From Arcobacter sp. (GTDB lineage: Bacteria; Campylobacterota; Campylobacteria; Campylobacterales; Arcobacteraceae), in assembly GCA_002869565.1 (NCBI GenBank), contig PKUJ01000004.1, positions 62,001 to 126,000 of the forward strand: a stretch of DNA of 64,000 nucleotides. Direction: 5' to 3'. This document shows positions 8,196-16,883 of the stretch, piece after piece; positions within the stretch are counted from its first letter, which is position 1; every line of letters begins with the position of its first letter. The position numbers were made by a program, and so were the translations under genes. The notes under the pieces are model-generated. The model was not told the DNA's origin and did no database searches. It saw nothing but the letters and a program-made list of their open reading frames with translations.

Positions 8196-8882
8196 ATGAT
8201 AATTTATAATTACGATAAAGAAACTAAAGAGTTTTTATCTCAAACTGAAGCAATAAAAGATCCACTTGAAAAAGATAAATATCTTATTCCAGCTAATGCA
8301 ACAACAGTTAAACCATTAAAAGAAAAAGATGGTTTTGGAATTTGTTTTAATGAAGATCAAAACAGTTGGGAATATATAGAAGATAATAGAGGTCAAAAAG
8401 TTTATTCAGCAGAAACAAAAGCTGAAGAAACTGTGAATTATCTTAGTGAAATAAAAGATGGATTTACATTGCTTGTTCCTGGTGAGTTTGATAAGTGGAA
8501 TGGATCAGCCTGGGAAGCAGATATTAATTTAATCAAAAGCACAAAACTTTCAACAATAAACACTTCATGTGAAACAGCAATTGTTTCAGGTTTTGCAAGT
8601 TCAGCCCTGGGAATAGAACATTTTTATCAATCAGATAGAGATGATCAGATCAACTTGATGGGATTAGTAACTGCTGGATCAGATGATCTTTTAAAGTGTG
8701 GCCTTAAAAATGATGATGAAACTATCACATGGGAATGGAAACCACACACAAAAGAACAGTTAAAAGCAGTATTTGATGATGGAGCAGCTTATAAAAAAGA
8801 GCAGCTTATAAAATCAGCAACTTTAAAAGCACAGATCAGTGCCGCAACAACAGTTGAAGAACTTGATCTTATAGTTTGGTGA
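8196..8882 (+). CDS. Tail fibre-associated protein with DUF4376-like domain
   Basis: The 228-residue product has an N-terminal half that resembles tail fibre assembly proteins ('WNGSAWEAD' near residue 105) and a C-terminal half (about 112-228) typical of DUF4376, including 'YQSDRDDQINLMGL'. It follows the fibre gene by 10 bases with a good ribosome site (AGGAAGG). Such proteins are chaperones or attached fibre parts. The specific role is not known. Confidence 0.65.
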   Translation: MIIYNYDKETKEFLSQTEAIKDPLEKDKYLIPANATTVKPLKEKDGFGICFNEDQNSWEYIEDNRGQKVYSAETKAEETVNYLSEIKDGFTLLVPGEFDKWNGSAWEADINLIKSTKLSTINTSCETAIVSGFASSALGIEHFYQSDRDDQINLMGLVTAGSDDLLKCGLKNDDETITWEWKPHTKEQLKAVFDDGAAYKKEQLIKSATLKAQISAATTVEELDLIVW

Positions 8883-8886
8883 TGAT

Positions 8887-9099
8887 ATGCAAAGGATTTG
8901 GAACATCTTAATAGCCATAGATCAACTTTTTAAAGTAATTATCTATGGTGGAAATCCTGATGTAACAATAAGCCATGTAATAGGCGTAAAAAAAAGAGAA
9001 GAAAGAGCCAATTGGCTTGAAAGAAAAGTATGTTGTTTTTTACAGTTGTTTGAAAATGAACATTGTATTAAATCAATAGAAGAAGATGAAAAACTTTAA
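8887..9099 (+). CDS. Small conserved phage protein, unknown function
   Basis: The product is 70 residues and opens with 'MQRIWNILIAIDQLFKVI', an amphipathic or membrane-associated helix. It then has 'GGNPDVTIS' and near the end a 'FENEHCIKSI' segment. From memory, this W-N-I-(A/L)-I-A-I-D-Q ... pattern recurs in short phage proteins of many hosts without a known role. It is 4 bases after the preceding gene, inside the tail operon. Confidence 0.55.
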   Translation: MQRIWNILIAIDQLFKVIIYGGNPDVTISHVIGVKKREERANWLERKVCCFLQLFENEHCIKSIEEDEKL

Positions 9100-9112
9100 T
9101 TAGGAGAAAATA

Positions 9113-10279
9113 ATGAGTATTAAAAGAGGTGTAGTAACAAAAGTTACAAGTGATAGTGCAAGAGTTATATCAGTAACTTCAACCTTGCCATTAGCTTTGG
9201 TTTTAACAGCTAATATCCAATCAGGAATTTACTGTTTTGATAGTCAAAAAGATGCTTTAGAAAGTGAGTTAATTTCAGCTGCAACTACTGGAAATATTAA
9301 AAAATATCTAAAGCTTGGAGTTGATGAGTTTCCTATTATCGTGCCTACTATTATATCTGTAGTAAATGAAGGTGCAGATGATGCTGAAACAAAATCAAAT
9401 GTAATCAATGCAACAAATGCTTTAAAAACAGCAGCAGGAACAATCAATCTTGCTTCAAATGTAGGAGCAACTGTATCTTTTAAGCCTGATATTTTAGCAG
9501 TTGCAGATTATGCATCTGGTGATATGGATATTTGTAATGCTTTAATTACTACCTGTGACAGTATTAAAGGAAGAACTTTTATTGATATTAATTCAGAGCT
9601 AAATGCAGATGCAATAGCACAAAGAGTAAATTTTGGAAGTGATAGAGTTACCCTTGCAAAATGTCCTTTAGGTAAATGGAATACAGATTTAAATGCAACA
9701 GATGATTATGATTCTGGAGTAATTTTAGCATTTTTAAGAGCATATGTTGATGGACTTGATGAAATAGGATATTCATACTCTATTTCAAATAGAGTACTTC
9801 CTTTTTCTTCAGTTAAATATCCAAGTGAGTTTTATGCTGGAGCTTTAGATGAAACTGATCCTTTAACTGAAGAACAAATCATGAGTTTTATTCAATACAA
9901 CGGTATTAGAACTTGGGAGTATGCAACTACATCTATTGATTCAATCTGGCAAGATGCAAGAAGAGTTAGAATCTTTGACTTAGCAGCTCAAGCTGTAATA
10001 GATGGAATTTTCTTTGCTATTGATAGAGATATGACAGCATTAACAAGTGCTAAAAAATCACTTAGAGCTTTTATGGATAGATTAGTTGGTCAAGAAGTAA
10101 TGGTAGGTTTTAATATCTATTTAGACCTGGAACGTACAACAGCAACAGCAATAACTGCTGGAGAGTTTTACTTCCAAATAGATGCTCAAGAGATGCCAAG
10201 TCCTAGAAGAATTCAAGTGACATTTAACAGAGTTGACTCATATGCAGATAGAGTTTATAAAATAATAGAGGAGGCATAA
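9113..10279 (+). CDS. Tail sheath protein (P2 FI-like)
   Basis: At 388 residues it is close to P2 FI (about 396). It has the usual N-terminal domain, a central conserved segment with 'YPSEFYAGALDETDP' near 240, 'NGIRTWEYATTS' near 262, and a C-terminal domain ending 'DRVYKIIEEA'. It forms the contractile sheath, establishing this as a myovirus. The start at 9113 follows a good ribosome site (TTAGGAGAA). Confidence 0.92.
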   Translation: MSIKRGVVTKVTSDSARVISVTSTLPLALVLTANIQSGIYCFDSQKDALESELISAATTGNIKKYLKLGVDEFPIIVPTIISVVNEGADDAETKSNVINATNALKTAAGTINLASNVGATVSFKPDILAVADYASGDMDICNALITTCDSIKGRTFIDINSELNADAIAQRVNFGSDRVTLAKCPLGKWNTDLNATDDYDSGVILAFLRAYVDGLDEIGYSYSISNRVLPFSSVKYPSEFYAGALDETDPLTEEQIMSFIQYNGIRTWEYATTSIDSIWQDARRVRIFDLAAQAVIDGIFFAIDRDMTALTSAKKSLRAFMDRLVGQEVMVGFNIYLDLERTTATAITAGEFYFQIDAQEMPSPRRIQVTFNRVDSYADRVYKIIEEA

Positions 10280-10283
10280 GATT

Positions 10284-10775
10284 ATGAAAAAGAGTGTAAT
10301 AGTAGATGTAAATGCATTTTTAGATGGCTTTGGAAATCTTGGAACAGCAGTTTCATTTAAACAACCAGCTTTAAAACAAAAAAGAGTGAATTCATCAACA
10401 GCAGCTGGTGATGTAAGTTATGCAATTGGACAGTTTGAGTCTTTAGATTCTGAGATGTCTTTTGCTTCAGTTCCTAGAGCTGTTTTTGATGTGATGGCAA
10501 AAACTGATGATGGAGAAGTAATTCTAAAAAAAGCCATTAAAGAGGGAAGTGAAACTAGAAATCATATGTGGACTTTAACAGGTGCAATTGATATTGAGTA
10601 TGGTGAAGCAAAAGCTGGAGAGATGTTAGATGTAAAAGTATCTCAAACAGGTCTTAAAAAATATGTTTATGAAATAGATAATACTTTACAAGTAAAAATA
10701 GATCATGAGAACTTAATTTGTGAAATAGCTGGTAAAGATTTACTAGCAGATACAAGACAAATATTAAACGCATAA
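10284..10775 (+). CDS. Major tail tube protein (P2 FII-like)
   Basis: The 163-residue product is of P2 FII length and directly follows the sheath gene, the invariant order in P2-like tails. It has beta-rich sequence with 'GDVSYAIGQFESLDSEMSF' in the first half. It forms the inner tube. Its ribosome site (AGGAGGCATAAG) is inside the last codons of the sheath gene. Confidence 0.88.
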   Translation: MKKSVIVDVNAFLDGFGNLGTAVSFKQPALKQKRVNSSTAAGDVSYAIGQFESLDSEMSFASVPRAVFDVMAKTDDGEVILKKAIKEGSETRNHMWTLTGAIDIEYGEAKAGEMLDVKVSQTGLKKYVYEIDNTLQVKIDHENLICEIAGKDLLADTRQILNA

Positions 10776-10784
10776 GGAAATAAA

Positions 10785-11039
10785 ATGGCAAGAAAAGCAA
10801 AAGTAATTAAATTTGAAGAACCAATTATAGTTGGTGGTAAAGAGATAAAAGAAGTAAGTATGAGAGTTCCAAAAGGAAAAGATTTAAAAGCAGTTTCTCA
10901 TATAGTTGATACTCATGAAAGAGATATGACAATGGTTTCAAATCTTTGTGATCTTAATGCAACAATGAATGACTTTGATGAGATGGATGGAAAAGAACTA
11001 CAACAGTTAAAAAAGGAACTTATAGTTTTTTTGACATAG
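10785..11039 (+). CDS. Tail assembly chaperone E
   Basis: The product is 84 residues and lies between the tube and tape-measure genes, where P2 gpE and Mu gp41 lie. It has the typical segment 'VPKGKDLKAVSHIV' near residue 35. It helps assemble the tape measure before tube polymerisation. The last codons, GTT TTT TTG ACA TAG, contain a slippery site that allows a -1 frameshift to make the E+E' fusion. Confidence 0.85.
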   Translation: MARKAKVIKFEEPIIVGGKEIKEVSMRVPKGKDLKAVSHIVDTHERDMTMVSNLCDLNATMNDFDEMDGKELQQLKKELIVFLT

Positions 11040-11194
11040 GAGTTGACGATTTAATAATCGTCACTTCAAAAGTGGGGCACTGGCTTCACTTTGGATTGCA
11101 AGAACAGTTAGAGTTATCTTTAGGTGATTTAAAAGAATATTTTACACAAGCTTTAGAGATAGAAAAAGCTTACTTTATGCCAAGAGAGGAGTAG
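10785..11194 (+). CDS. Tail assembly chaperone fusion E+E' (programmed -1 frameshift)
   Basis: If ribosomes slip back one base on T TTT TTG (11027-11033), translation continues in the -1 frame for about 53 more codons, to TAG at 11192-11194. The added part (FFDIGVDDLIIVTSKVGHW...) has 'FGLQEQLELSLGDLKEYF' and 'ALEIEKAYF', the style of P2 E' (a Trp/hydrophobic helix then 'L.DL..y...A'). The extension fills the otherwise empty 160 bases before the tape-measure gene and ends 6 bases before its start. In P2 the same heptamer and gene position are used. The product ratio of E to E+E' is normally set by this shift. Confidence 0.82.
11027..11063 (+). promoter_or_regulatory. Frameshift signal: slippery heptamer plus hairpin
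   Basis: T TTT TTG sits at 11027-11033 in the correct phase. After a 10-base spacer, TGACGAT (11044-11050) and ATCGTCA (11057-11063) form a perfect 7-bp stem with a six-base loop TTAATA. Heptamer, spacing and stem match the known layout of -1 frameshift elements. The stem is short, so an extended fold or pseudoknot may add strength. Confidence 0.8.
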
Positions 11195-11200
11195 ATTAAA

Positions 11201-13045
11201 ATGAGTACATTATTAACTTTAGGAATAGTTTTAAGTGCAACAGATCAGTTATCTCCTATTCTTGGAAATGCAACAGGTGGCTTAGGTAAATTAGATACTC
11301 AAGTAAATAGAACTAGTGCAAATATCACAAAACTATCAACTGCATCTTTAGCTTTAGGAACTGCAATATCTGCACCTCTAAAAGCTGCATATAATGACTA
11401 CCAAGAATTAGCACGTGCTCAAGGTGAGGTTTCATCTTTAGGAATAGATGATTCAGGAATAAAATCTATTACAAAAAGTGCTAGAGAGTTTTCAAATGAA
11501 TTTGCAGGAACTACTGCCCCAGAGTTTGTAGCTGCTTCTTATGATATTAAATCTGGAATTGCTAGTTTAAGTGATACTGCTGTTGGAGAGTTTACAAAAA
11601 TAGCAGCTATGACAGGTAGTGCAACTAAATCTTCAACAGGAGAGATGACTTCACTTTTTGCATCAGGGTATGGAATCTATAGAAAGCAGTTTGAACAGTT
11701 TGGAGCAGCTACAATTTCTGGATGGAATACTCTATCAGATGAGGAAAAAGATATTAAGTTTGGAGAGTATTTTTCTGCAGGTATTGCATCTTCAGTTCAA
11801 CAGTTTAAAACTGATGGTGGAAATATGTCAGCTGCTTTATCAAATCTAGGAGCTAGTGCAACATCTGCTGGAGTTGATTTTGCAGAGCAGCTAAGTATCT
11901 TAGGTCAACTACAAGCTACTATGAGTGGAAGTGAAGCTGCTACAAAATATAGAGCTTTTTTAGGTGGAGCTGTTAAAGCAAATGAAAAGTTAGGGTTATC
12001 TTTTTTAGATGCTAATAATAATCTTTTATCAATGCCAGAAATTTTAAATCAAATTAAAACTAAGTATGGAAATACATTAAATGGAATTGAAAAAAAAGAA
12101 TTAAAAGATGCATTTGGAACTGAAGAGGCTTTAGCATTAATTGAGTTACTTTATAATGAGACTGATAACTTAAGCTCAAATATAGACTCTATGAGTACAT
12201 CTTTACAAAATGGAACTGCTAAAACTGAAGAGATGGCAAAAGCTATGAATAAAGGTAAAGAGTGGGATTTAGTATCTAACAAGATAAATAATTTCACTTC
12301 TAAAGTTGGTGGATATTTTGCACCTGTAGTATCTCAAGCTGCAACAATTATTGGAGATGTTATTACTTCTGTTACTTCTTGGATGGATGAACATGAAGAA
12401 TTGAGTTCAGTTATTGTTACAGGGGTAGCAATTGCTGGTGGACTTTTGACAGTTTTAGGAAGTGTAGGAGTTGTAGTTGGTGCAATTGGAATGGCTATGC
12501 CTTTTTTATCCGGAGGGATTGGTTTAGTAAGTGGTTCTTTTACCTTTTTAGGAACTGCTGTAGCAACTGTTGGAAAACTACTAATGGCAAATCCAATAGG
12601 AGCAGCTGTTGCAGTTATAGCTGGAGCTGCATATCTTATCTATGATAATTGGGAACCTATATCTGCATTTTTTGCAAATTTATGGAATGGAATTACAAGT
12701 GCTGCAGAACCTGCTTTAAATTGGTTGGAAAATAAAATAGGAGCAGTTACAGGAGTAATTGGTTCTATTGGTTCCTTCTTTGGTTTTGGAGATGATGATA
12801 AAAAAGCAAGTGTTCCTTATTCAAACTCAACTTCAAAAGCAGATCAGATTAGAAAAGAAGTTTATGCCAGACCAACAGTTAGTGCTGCTAATCAGAATAT
12901 AAAAAGAAGTGAATCAAAGGTGGTACATAATACTCCAACATATAATATAAATGTAAGTAACCCAAGTAGCAATGTTGATGTTGTAAAAGCAATGAAAGAG
13001 CATGAAAGAAGACAAAAAAATAGACAATATGAGGATATAGACTAA
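11201..13045 (+). CDS. Tail tape measure protein (T)
   Basis: At 614 residues this is the longest phage gene in view. It has the N-terminal coiled-coil/helical segment, the TP901-like core region ('FAGTTAPEFVAASYDIKSGI' near 105-124), several hydrophobic glycine-rich stretches near residues 398-480 that could insert in the membrane on DNA ejection, and a charged basic C-terminus. The length of this protein sets tail length; by the usual ~0.15 nm per residue, about 90 nm (inference). It overlaps the U gene by one base. Confidence 0.88.
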   Translation: MSTLLTLGIVLSATDQLSPILGNATGGLGKLDTQVNRTSANITKLSTASLALGTAISAPLKAAYNDYQELARAQGEVSSLGIDDSGIKSITKSAREFSNEFAGTTAPEFVAASYDIKSGIASLSDTAVGEFTKIAAMTGSATKSSTGEMTSLFASGYGIYRKQFEQFGAATISGWNTLSDEEKDIKFGEYFSAGIASSVQQFKTDGGNMSAALSNLGASATSAGVDFAEQLSILGQLQATMSGSEAATKYRAFLGGAVKANEKLGLSFLDANNNLLSMPEILNQIKTKYGNTLNGIEKKELKDAFGTEEALALIELLYNETDNLSSNIDSMSTSLQNGTAKTEEMAKAMNKGKEWDLVSNKINNFTSKVGGYFAPVVSQAATIIGDVITSVTSWMDEHEELSSVIVTGVAIAGGLLTVLGSVGVVVGAIGMAMPFLSGGIGLVSGSFTFLGTAVATVGKLLMANPIGAAVAVIAGAAYLIYDNWEPISAFFANLWNGITSAAEPALNWLENKIGAVTGVIGSIGSFFGFGDDDKKASVPYSNSTSKADQIRKEVYARPTVSAANQNIKRSESKVVHNTPTYNINVSNPSSNVDVVKAMKEHERRQKNRQYEDID

Positions 13046-13410
13046 TGCTGGGTTTAATAGATGAGTTTGAATTTGAGATGACTAAAACAGAGTTTGATTC
13101 TATCTCTCATATTATAGAGTTTGGTTGGGTTAGTAGTAGCCGAATTGCTAATCATCCAAAACATCAAGCCACTTCAAAATCTAGTGAGAAGTTTACTTTT
13201 AAAGGTACCTTGATTCTTCAAAGTATAAATAGCTTTAATGAGCTAATAAAAATAGCAGAAAAACAAGAGCCTGTAGTCTTAAGTTTCGTAAATGCAAATA
13301 CTATTATGGTGGTAATTAAAAGTATAAGTAAAGATATGAGTATTTTTTTAAATACTGGAGAGTATATCAAACAAGGATTTTCTATAGAGCTTGAGAGGTG
13401 GTACAAATGA
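13045..13410 (+). CDS. Tail protein U (P2 gpU-like)
   Basis: The 121-residue product has the typical P2 U pattern: 'FEFGWV'-type segment (here 'IIEFGWVSSSRIANHPKHQ', about 23-41), which is the conserved substrate segment of the family, followed by a beta-rich middle and 'LNTGEYIKQGFSIELERW' near the end. It caps or completes the tail. It overlaps the tape measure gene by one base and the X gene by 4. Confidence 0.85.
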   Translation: MLGLIDEFEFEMTKTEFDSISHIIEFGWVSSSRIANHPKHQATSKSSEKFTFKGTLILQSINSFNELIKIAEKQEPVVLSFVNANTIMVVIKSISKDMSIFLNTGEYIKQGFSIELERWYK

Positions 13411-13598
13411 TAGTTGTAGTTACTCAAAAGCAAAGATTAGATGAGTTGATATTTTCTCATTATGGAGATTTAGTACACTTTACTGATGTTTTAGAGGCTA
13501 ATAATATAACAGAGGTACATCTTGAAGTAGGGCAAAAGATAGAACTTCCAGAGTATGAAGATGATACTGAGTCTATTGAAACTGGAGGTCTTTGGTAA
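13407..13598 (+). CDS. Tail protein X (LysM-like)
   Basis: I choose the ATG at 13407, which overlaps the stop of U (ATGA) behind a GAGAGGTGG ribosome site, rather than the upstream GTG. The product is 63 residues with a LysM-like pattern (QRLDELIFSHYGD ... VGQKIELPE), as in P2 gpX. It probably binds peptidoglycan or locks the baseplate. It is followed by the D gene overlapping at TAATG. Confidence 0.8.
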   Translation: MIVVVTQKQRLDELIFSHYGDLVHFTDVLEANNITEVHLEVGQKIELPEYEDDTESIETGGLW

Positions 13599-14536
13599 TG
13601 AAGCCAATGATTAAAGTTTTAGTAAATAATAGTGATATTACATCTATTATAAATCAAGATGCATCAAGTGTTAACTTTACGGATGAAGCAGGAACTGTAT
13701 CTGATGAAATAAAACTAACTATTGAAGGAAACTTCAAAAAACCACAATATCAAGATGAGATAAAGCTTTGGCTTGGAGTTGAAAATCAAATGATGTATTG
13801 TGGTGTCTTTTTAGTGCAAAGGTCTATTTCTAAAATGGGAAGTGGAAATTCTATTGAGATAAATGCAACTGCAGTTGACTTCTCAAAGAATTTAAAGGTT
13901 AAGAGAAATAAGACTTATGAAAACATGAGTTTAAAACAACTAGTAGCTGCTATTTCTAAAAGACATGATTTAAAAATTAAGTGTGATTATGATGATATTT
14001 ATATTACACATTTAGAACAATCAAATGAGAGTGATTTACACTTTCTAAAAAGAGTTGCAAGTGATTATAATGCTCTGTTCTCAATCAAGAATGATACTTT
14101 ACTTTTTAGAAAAAAAATAAAAAATAAAAAGAAGAGTGATGATTTACCCAGATACTATTTGAGTGTAAATGAAAATACAAGCATATCAGTAGAGCATACA
14201 AATAAAGAGCAATATAATTCATGTAAAGCTACATGGAGAGATACAAAAGAGAATAAACAAAGAAGTGTAACTGTTGGAGATGGTGAACCAATAAAACATA
14301 TAAAAGATGCATATACGAGTGTAGCAGATGCAAAAATAAAAGCTGAGGCATGTTTACAAAAATCAAATTCACAAACAAAAGTTGGAACTATAGATACTAG
14401 TGGATTTATAGTTTATGCAGGTGGTATATTAGTTTTATCTGGGACATTAGAAGATGATGGAGAATATAACATCAAACAAGTATCTCATACTATAGATTCT
14501 AATGGCTGGAATTTAAGTCTGGAGATTGAGAATTGA
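13598..14536 (+). CDS. Tail protein D (P2 gpD-like hub)
   Basis: The ATG at 13598 overlaps the X stop (TAATG) and follows GGAGGT at 13584-13589 by 8 bases, so it is preferred over the TTG at 13592. The 312-residue product has the P2 D/VgrG-like hub layout: 'WLGVENQMMYCGVFLVQRS' near 55-75, 'TYENMSLKQLVAAISKRHDL' near 110-130, 'ESDLHFLKRVASDYNALF' near 145-163. It forms the hub under the tail tube. It is the last gene of the tail operon. Confidence 0.88.
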   Translation: MKPMIKVLVNNSDITSIINQDASSVNFTDEAGTVSDEIKLTIEGNFKKPQYQDEIKLWLGVENQMMYCGVFLVQRSISKMGSGNSIEINATAVDFSKNLKVKRNKTYENMSLKQLVAAISKRHDLKIKCDYDDIYITHLEQSNESDLHFLKRVASDYNALFSIKNDTLLFRKKIKNKKKSDDLPRYYLSVNENTSISVEHTNKEQYNSCKATWRDTKENKQRSVTVGDGEPIKHIKDAYTSVADAKIKAEACLQKSNSQTKVGTIDTSGFIVYAGGILVLSGTLEDDGEYNIKQVSHTIDSNGWNLSLEIEN

Positions 14537-14983
14537 TTATGACCAGACTCTATTTCCATAAAAGTCATGAAGGTTTGAAGAGAGCTTCTCTTCTTGAATT
14601 TTAATCCATTCATCAACCAAAGGAGATTTAGGAGAAGGATCTTGATTAAGTAAATTTAGTGGATCTTTTCTATAGTCATAGTTGTATTTGATAATAAATG
14701 ATTTTTCGGAGATATTCAGTTTTTTATAAAGAATTTCAGCATTTCTTTTTTTTAATAAAGTGTCTTTAAACTCTGGTATTTCTGAGATATTCTTTTCATA
14801 CTGTAGAGGATCAATAGTTTCTTGTTCTATTAAAAGTTTTTCAAGAGTATTTAAAATCACTTCTTTATCTTCTTTAATATCAAAGAGAGAGTGCTCTTGA
14901 TTAGGTTTGATTAATTTATGTTTATATTTTGAAATATCTAAATTAAGAGTCATTTTTTTCTTGTTTAATTCATTTGTATCCAT
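14537..14983 (-). CDS. Unknown protein encoded opposite the tail operon
   Basis: The 148-residue product is charged, mostly helical and has no membrane segment or signal peptide. The N-terminus is Lys-rich (MDTNELNKKKMTLNLD). Its stop codon adjoins the stop of gpD, so the two genes converge. I do not recognise a family. Its position between structural genes and the lysogeny region and its opposite strand suggest a lysogenically expressed accessory gene, which is only inference. Confidence 0.5.
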   Translation of the reverse strand: MDTNELNKKKMTLNLDISKYKHKLIKPNQEHSLFDIKEDKEVILNTLEKLLIEQETIDPLQYEKNISEIPEFKDTLLKKRNAEILYKKLNISEKSFIIKYNYDYRKDPLNLLNQDPSPKSPLVDEWIKIQEEKLSSNLHDFYGNRVWS

Positions 14984-15117
14984 AAGATGAATAATACAAG
15001 GTTTTTATTAAAAAAGCAAAAACACACAGCCACCTTCCCCAAGCTGACTGCATAAGAATTTTAACTAAAAACAAAACTTTTACTTAAAAAAGTGACGTTT
15101 TTTCACAAAGGATAATT

Positions 15118-15900
15118 ATGCAAAGAACAACTTTAAAAGCACCATTTGGGTGGATAGGTGGAAAGTCTAAACTTTCTCGTGATATTATAGATCTTATTCC
15201 TAAAGATCATAAGGTTTATATTGAAGTATTTGGAGGTGCTGCTTCAGTACTATATGGAAAAGAAAGAACTAAATTAGAAGTTCTAAATGATATAAATTCT
15301 GATCTAATCAATCTACATAGATCAATAAGAACTAATCCTCAAACACTATCTTTTTTCTTAAATCAAATGTTAGTCTCAAGAGAGATATTTGAGGATATCA
15401 AAAAAAGAAATTGGAAACCAAGAAACAAAATAGAAGCAGCAGCTTTCTATCTATATCAATTAACTCATAGCTTTGGCTCAAAAGGTGATAGTTTTGCAAT
15501 GAATGCAAAATCAGGAAGAGCACCAAAGAATCTTTATAAGTCATATGATAAATGGTCTAGAAGATTAAAAGGTGTAACAATTGAGAATAAATCATTCCAG
15601 GAACTAATACCTTTATATGATAAAGAAGATGCATTCTTTTATGTAGATCCTCCATATGTAAATACAGAATCATACTATAAGAATACAGGTGGATTTGGAA
15701 TTAAAGAGCATGAAGAGTTAGCAGAACTGTTGGCCAAGGTAAAAGGTAGATTTTTACTCTCTTATAATGATAGTGTAGTTGTACGTGAACTATATAAAGG
15801 CTTTAATATAAGATCTACTAAAGAGATATCTTATACTTTAGGAGCAAATAAGCATAAGATGGAGAAAAAGGTTAAGGAGGTTTTTATTAGTAATTATTAG
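15118..15900 (+). CDS. DNA adenine methylase, D12 class (Dam-like)
   Basis: The 260-residue product has the standard D12 class motifs: 'FGWIGGKSKL' at residues 10-19 (SAM binding), 'EVFGGAASVLY' at 36-46 and the catalytic 'YVDPPY' at 175-180. It methylates the N6 of adenine, probably in GATC by family rule. It lies after the tail genes, as in the Campylobacter Mu-like element CJIE1 as I recall it. In a phage it may protect DNA from restriction or set regulation. No partner restriction gene is next to it. The ribosome site is AAAGGA. Confidence 0.9.
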   Translation: MQRTTLKAPFGWIGGKSKLSRDIIDLIPKDHKVYIEVFGGAASVLYGKERTKLEVLNDINSDLINLHRSIRTNPQTLSFFLNQMLVSREIFEDIKKRNWKPRNKIEAAAFYLYQLTHSFGSKGDSFAMNAKSGRAPKNLYKSYDKWSRRLKGVTIENKSFQELIPLYDKEDAFFYVDPPYVNTESYYKNTGGFGIKEHEELAELLAKVKGRFLLSYNDSVVVRELYKGFNIRSTKEISYTLGANKHKMEKKVKEVFISNY

Positions 15901-15923
15901 ATAAGACCTTTAAAAGGTCTTAT
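15901..15923. terminator. Bidirectional hairpin between converging genes
   Basis: ATAAGACCTT (15901-15910) and AAGGTCTTAT (15914-15923) form a perfect 10-bp stem with a three-base centre (TAA). It lies directly between the stops of the methylase gene and the leftward small gene at 15923-16180, with AT-rich flanks, so it can end transcripts from both sides. Confidence 0.7.
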
Positions 15924-16180
15924 CACATTCCTGGTCCTGATAATTCAGGCTCATTATCTCTCTCATTAAATTCTTGAATTTGTAATTCAGTTATATGGAT
16001 TTCAAATCTTGATAGTAGTTCCTTTAAGTTTAATTCATTTAGCTTTTCTTTTATTCTTCCAATAATACACTCTATATCATCTTCACAACCTATAACAACA
16101 GCACCAATTTCATTTGCAAATTTTCTTAGTTCATAAAGAGATAAGTCTAAAGGCATAGATGGAGTTGTTTTTTTTTGCAT
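15923..16180 (-). CDS. Small unknown prophage protein
   Basis: The product is 85 residues, acidic at its C-terminus and helical, with one stretch 'EIGAVVIGCEDDIECII' that looks like a small beta-alpha unit. It lies downstream of the TIR-like operon on the same strand, separated from it by 89 bases of AT-rich DNA. No family is recognised. It might be a third member of the accessory unit, but the spacing makes that uncertain. Confidence 0.5.
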   Translation of the reverse strand: MQKKTTPSMPLDLSLYELRKFANEIGAVVIGCEDDIECIIGRIKEKLNELNLKELLSRFEIHITELQIQEFNERDNEPELSGPGM

Positions 16181-16269
16181 AAAAATCCTTTTTTATTTTA
16201 ATACTAGGTTATAAATTATTAATTAAAACTTAGAATGGTATATAAAGATACTATATTTGGATTTTATCT

Positions 16270-16878
16270 TTAAGATTCTGATAATTCTTCCGGAGTAAAA
16301 AAACTGTTTACAAAAAGAGAAGAAATAGGATTTATTTTATATCTGTTAGTTTTTTGATCAATATAGATAACAGTATATTGTTCTAACATATTTAGTTCAT
16401 ACATCATCGAAAAACCTCTCATTTTATGGATGAAAAATTCAGCTCCTTCTTGACCCCTTCCCCCATTTTCCCTAGCTTTTTTACTTTCAATTTCACTAAG
16501 TCGTATTAATTCTAGTGCACTAAAGGGTAGATTTTTGGCAATATGAATAGCTTGGTACCTTGCTTTCTTATCTTTAAATAAATCTGTATCTCGAATTGAT
16601 TTGAAAAGATTTACATATATATTGACTTTTTCTTCTTCTTCATCTTCTATAGATGCATTCAATAGGCCATAAAAATCATCAGCATTTACTTCTATTTGTT
16701 GTTCATATTTAATACGCTCTTCTTCTGTAGTTCCTTGATAAAGTTCCTCATAAAATGTATTAATACGTTCATTTCTTTTTTTTTCAAAAAAACTAATACC
16801 CTTCTCCACAATAGTCAACATCTTTCCACTAAAGGGTTCTATTTCTAATGCTACTTCAACTAAATCTCCCATTTTCAT
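16270..16878 (-). CDS. Unknown partner protein of the TIR-like gene
   Basis: The 202-residue product is soluble, mostly helical and highly charged, with an acidic stretch 'SIEDEEEEKVNIYVNLF' near residue 76-92. The ordering of an acidic helix, 'Y.NLF..I' and a later 'LPFSALELIRLSEIE' vaguely recalls DUF4393/Abi-alpha-type proteins, but I cannot confirm it. Its ribosome site AAAGGA overlaps the stop of the TIR-like gene and the gap is 5 bases, so the two genes are translationally coupled. It is therefore likely to work with the TIR-like protein. Confidence 0.6.
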   Translation of the reverse strand: MKMGDLVEVALEIEPFSGKMLTIVEKGISFFEKKRNERINTFYEELYQGTTEEERIKYEQQIEVNADDFYGLLNASIEDEEEEKVNIYVNLFKSIRDTDLFKDKKARYQAIHIAKNLPFSALELIRLSEIESKKARENGGRGQEGAEFFIHKMRGFSMMYELNMLEQYTVIYIDQKTNRYKINPISSLFVNSFFTPEELSES

Positions 16879-16883
16879 TCCTT

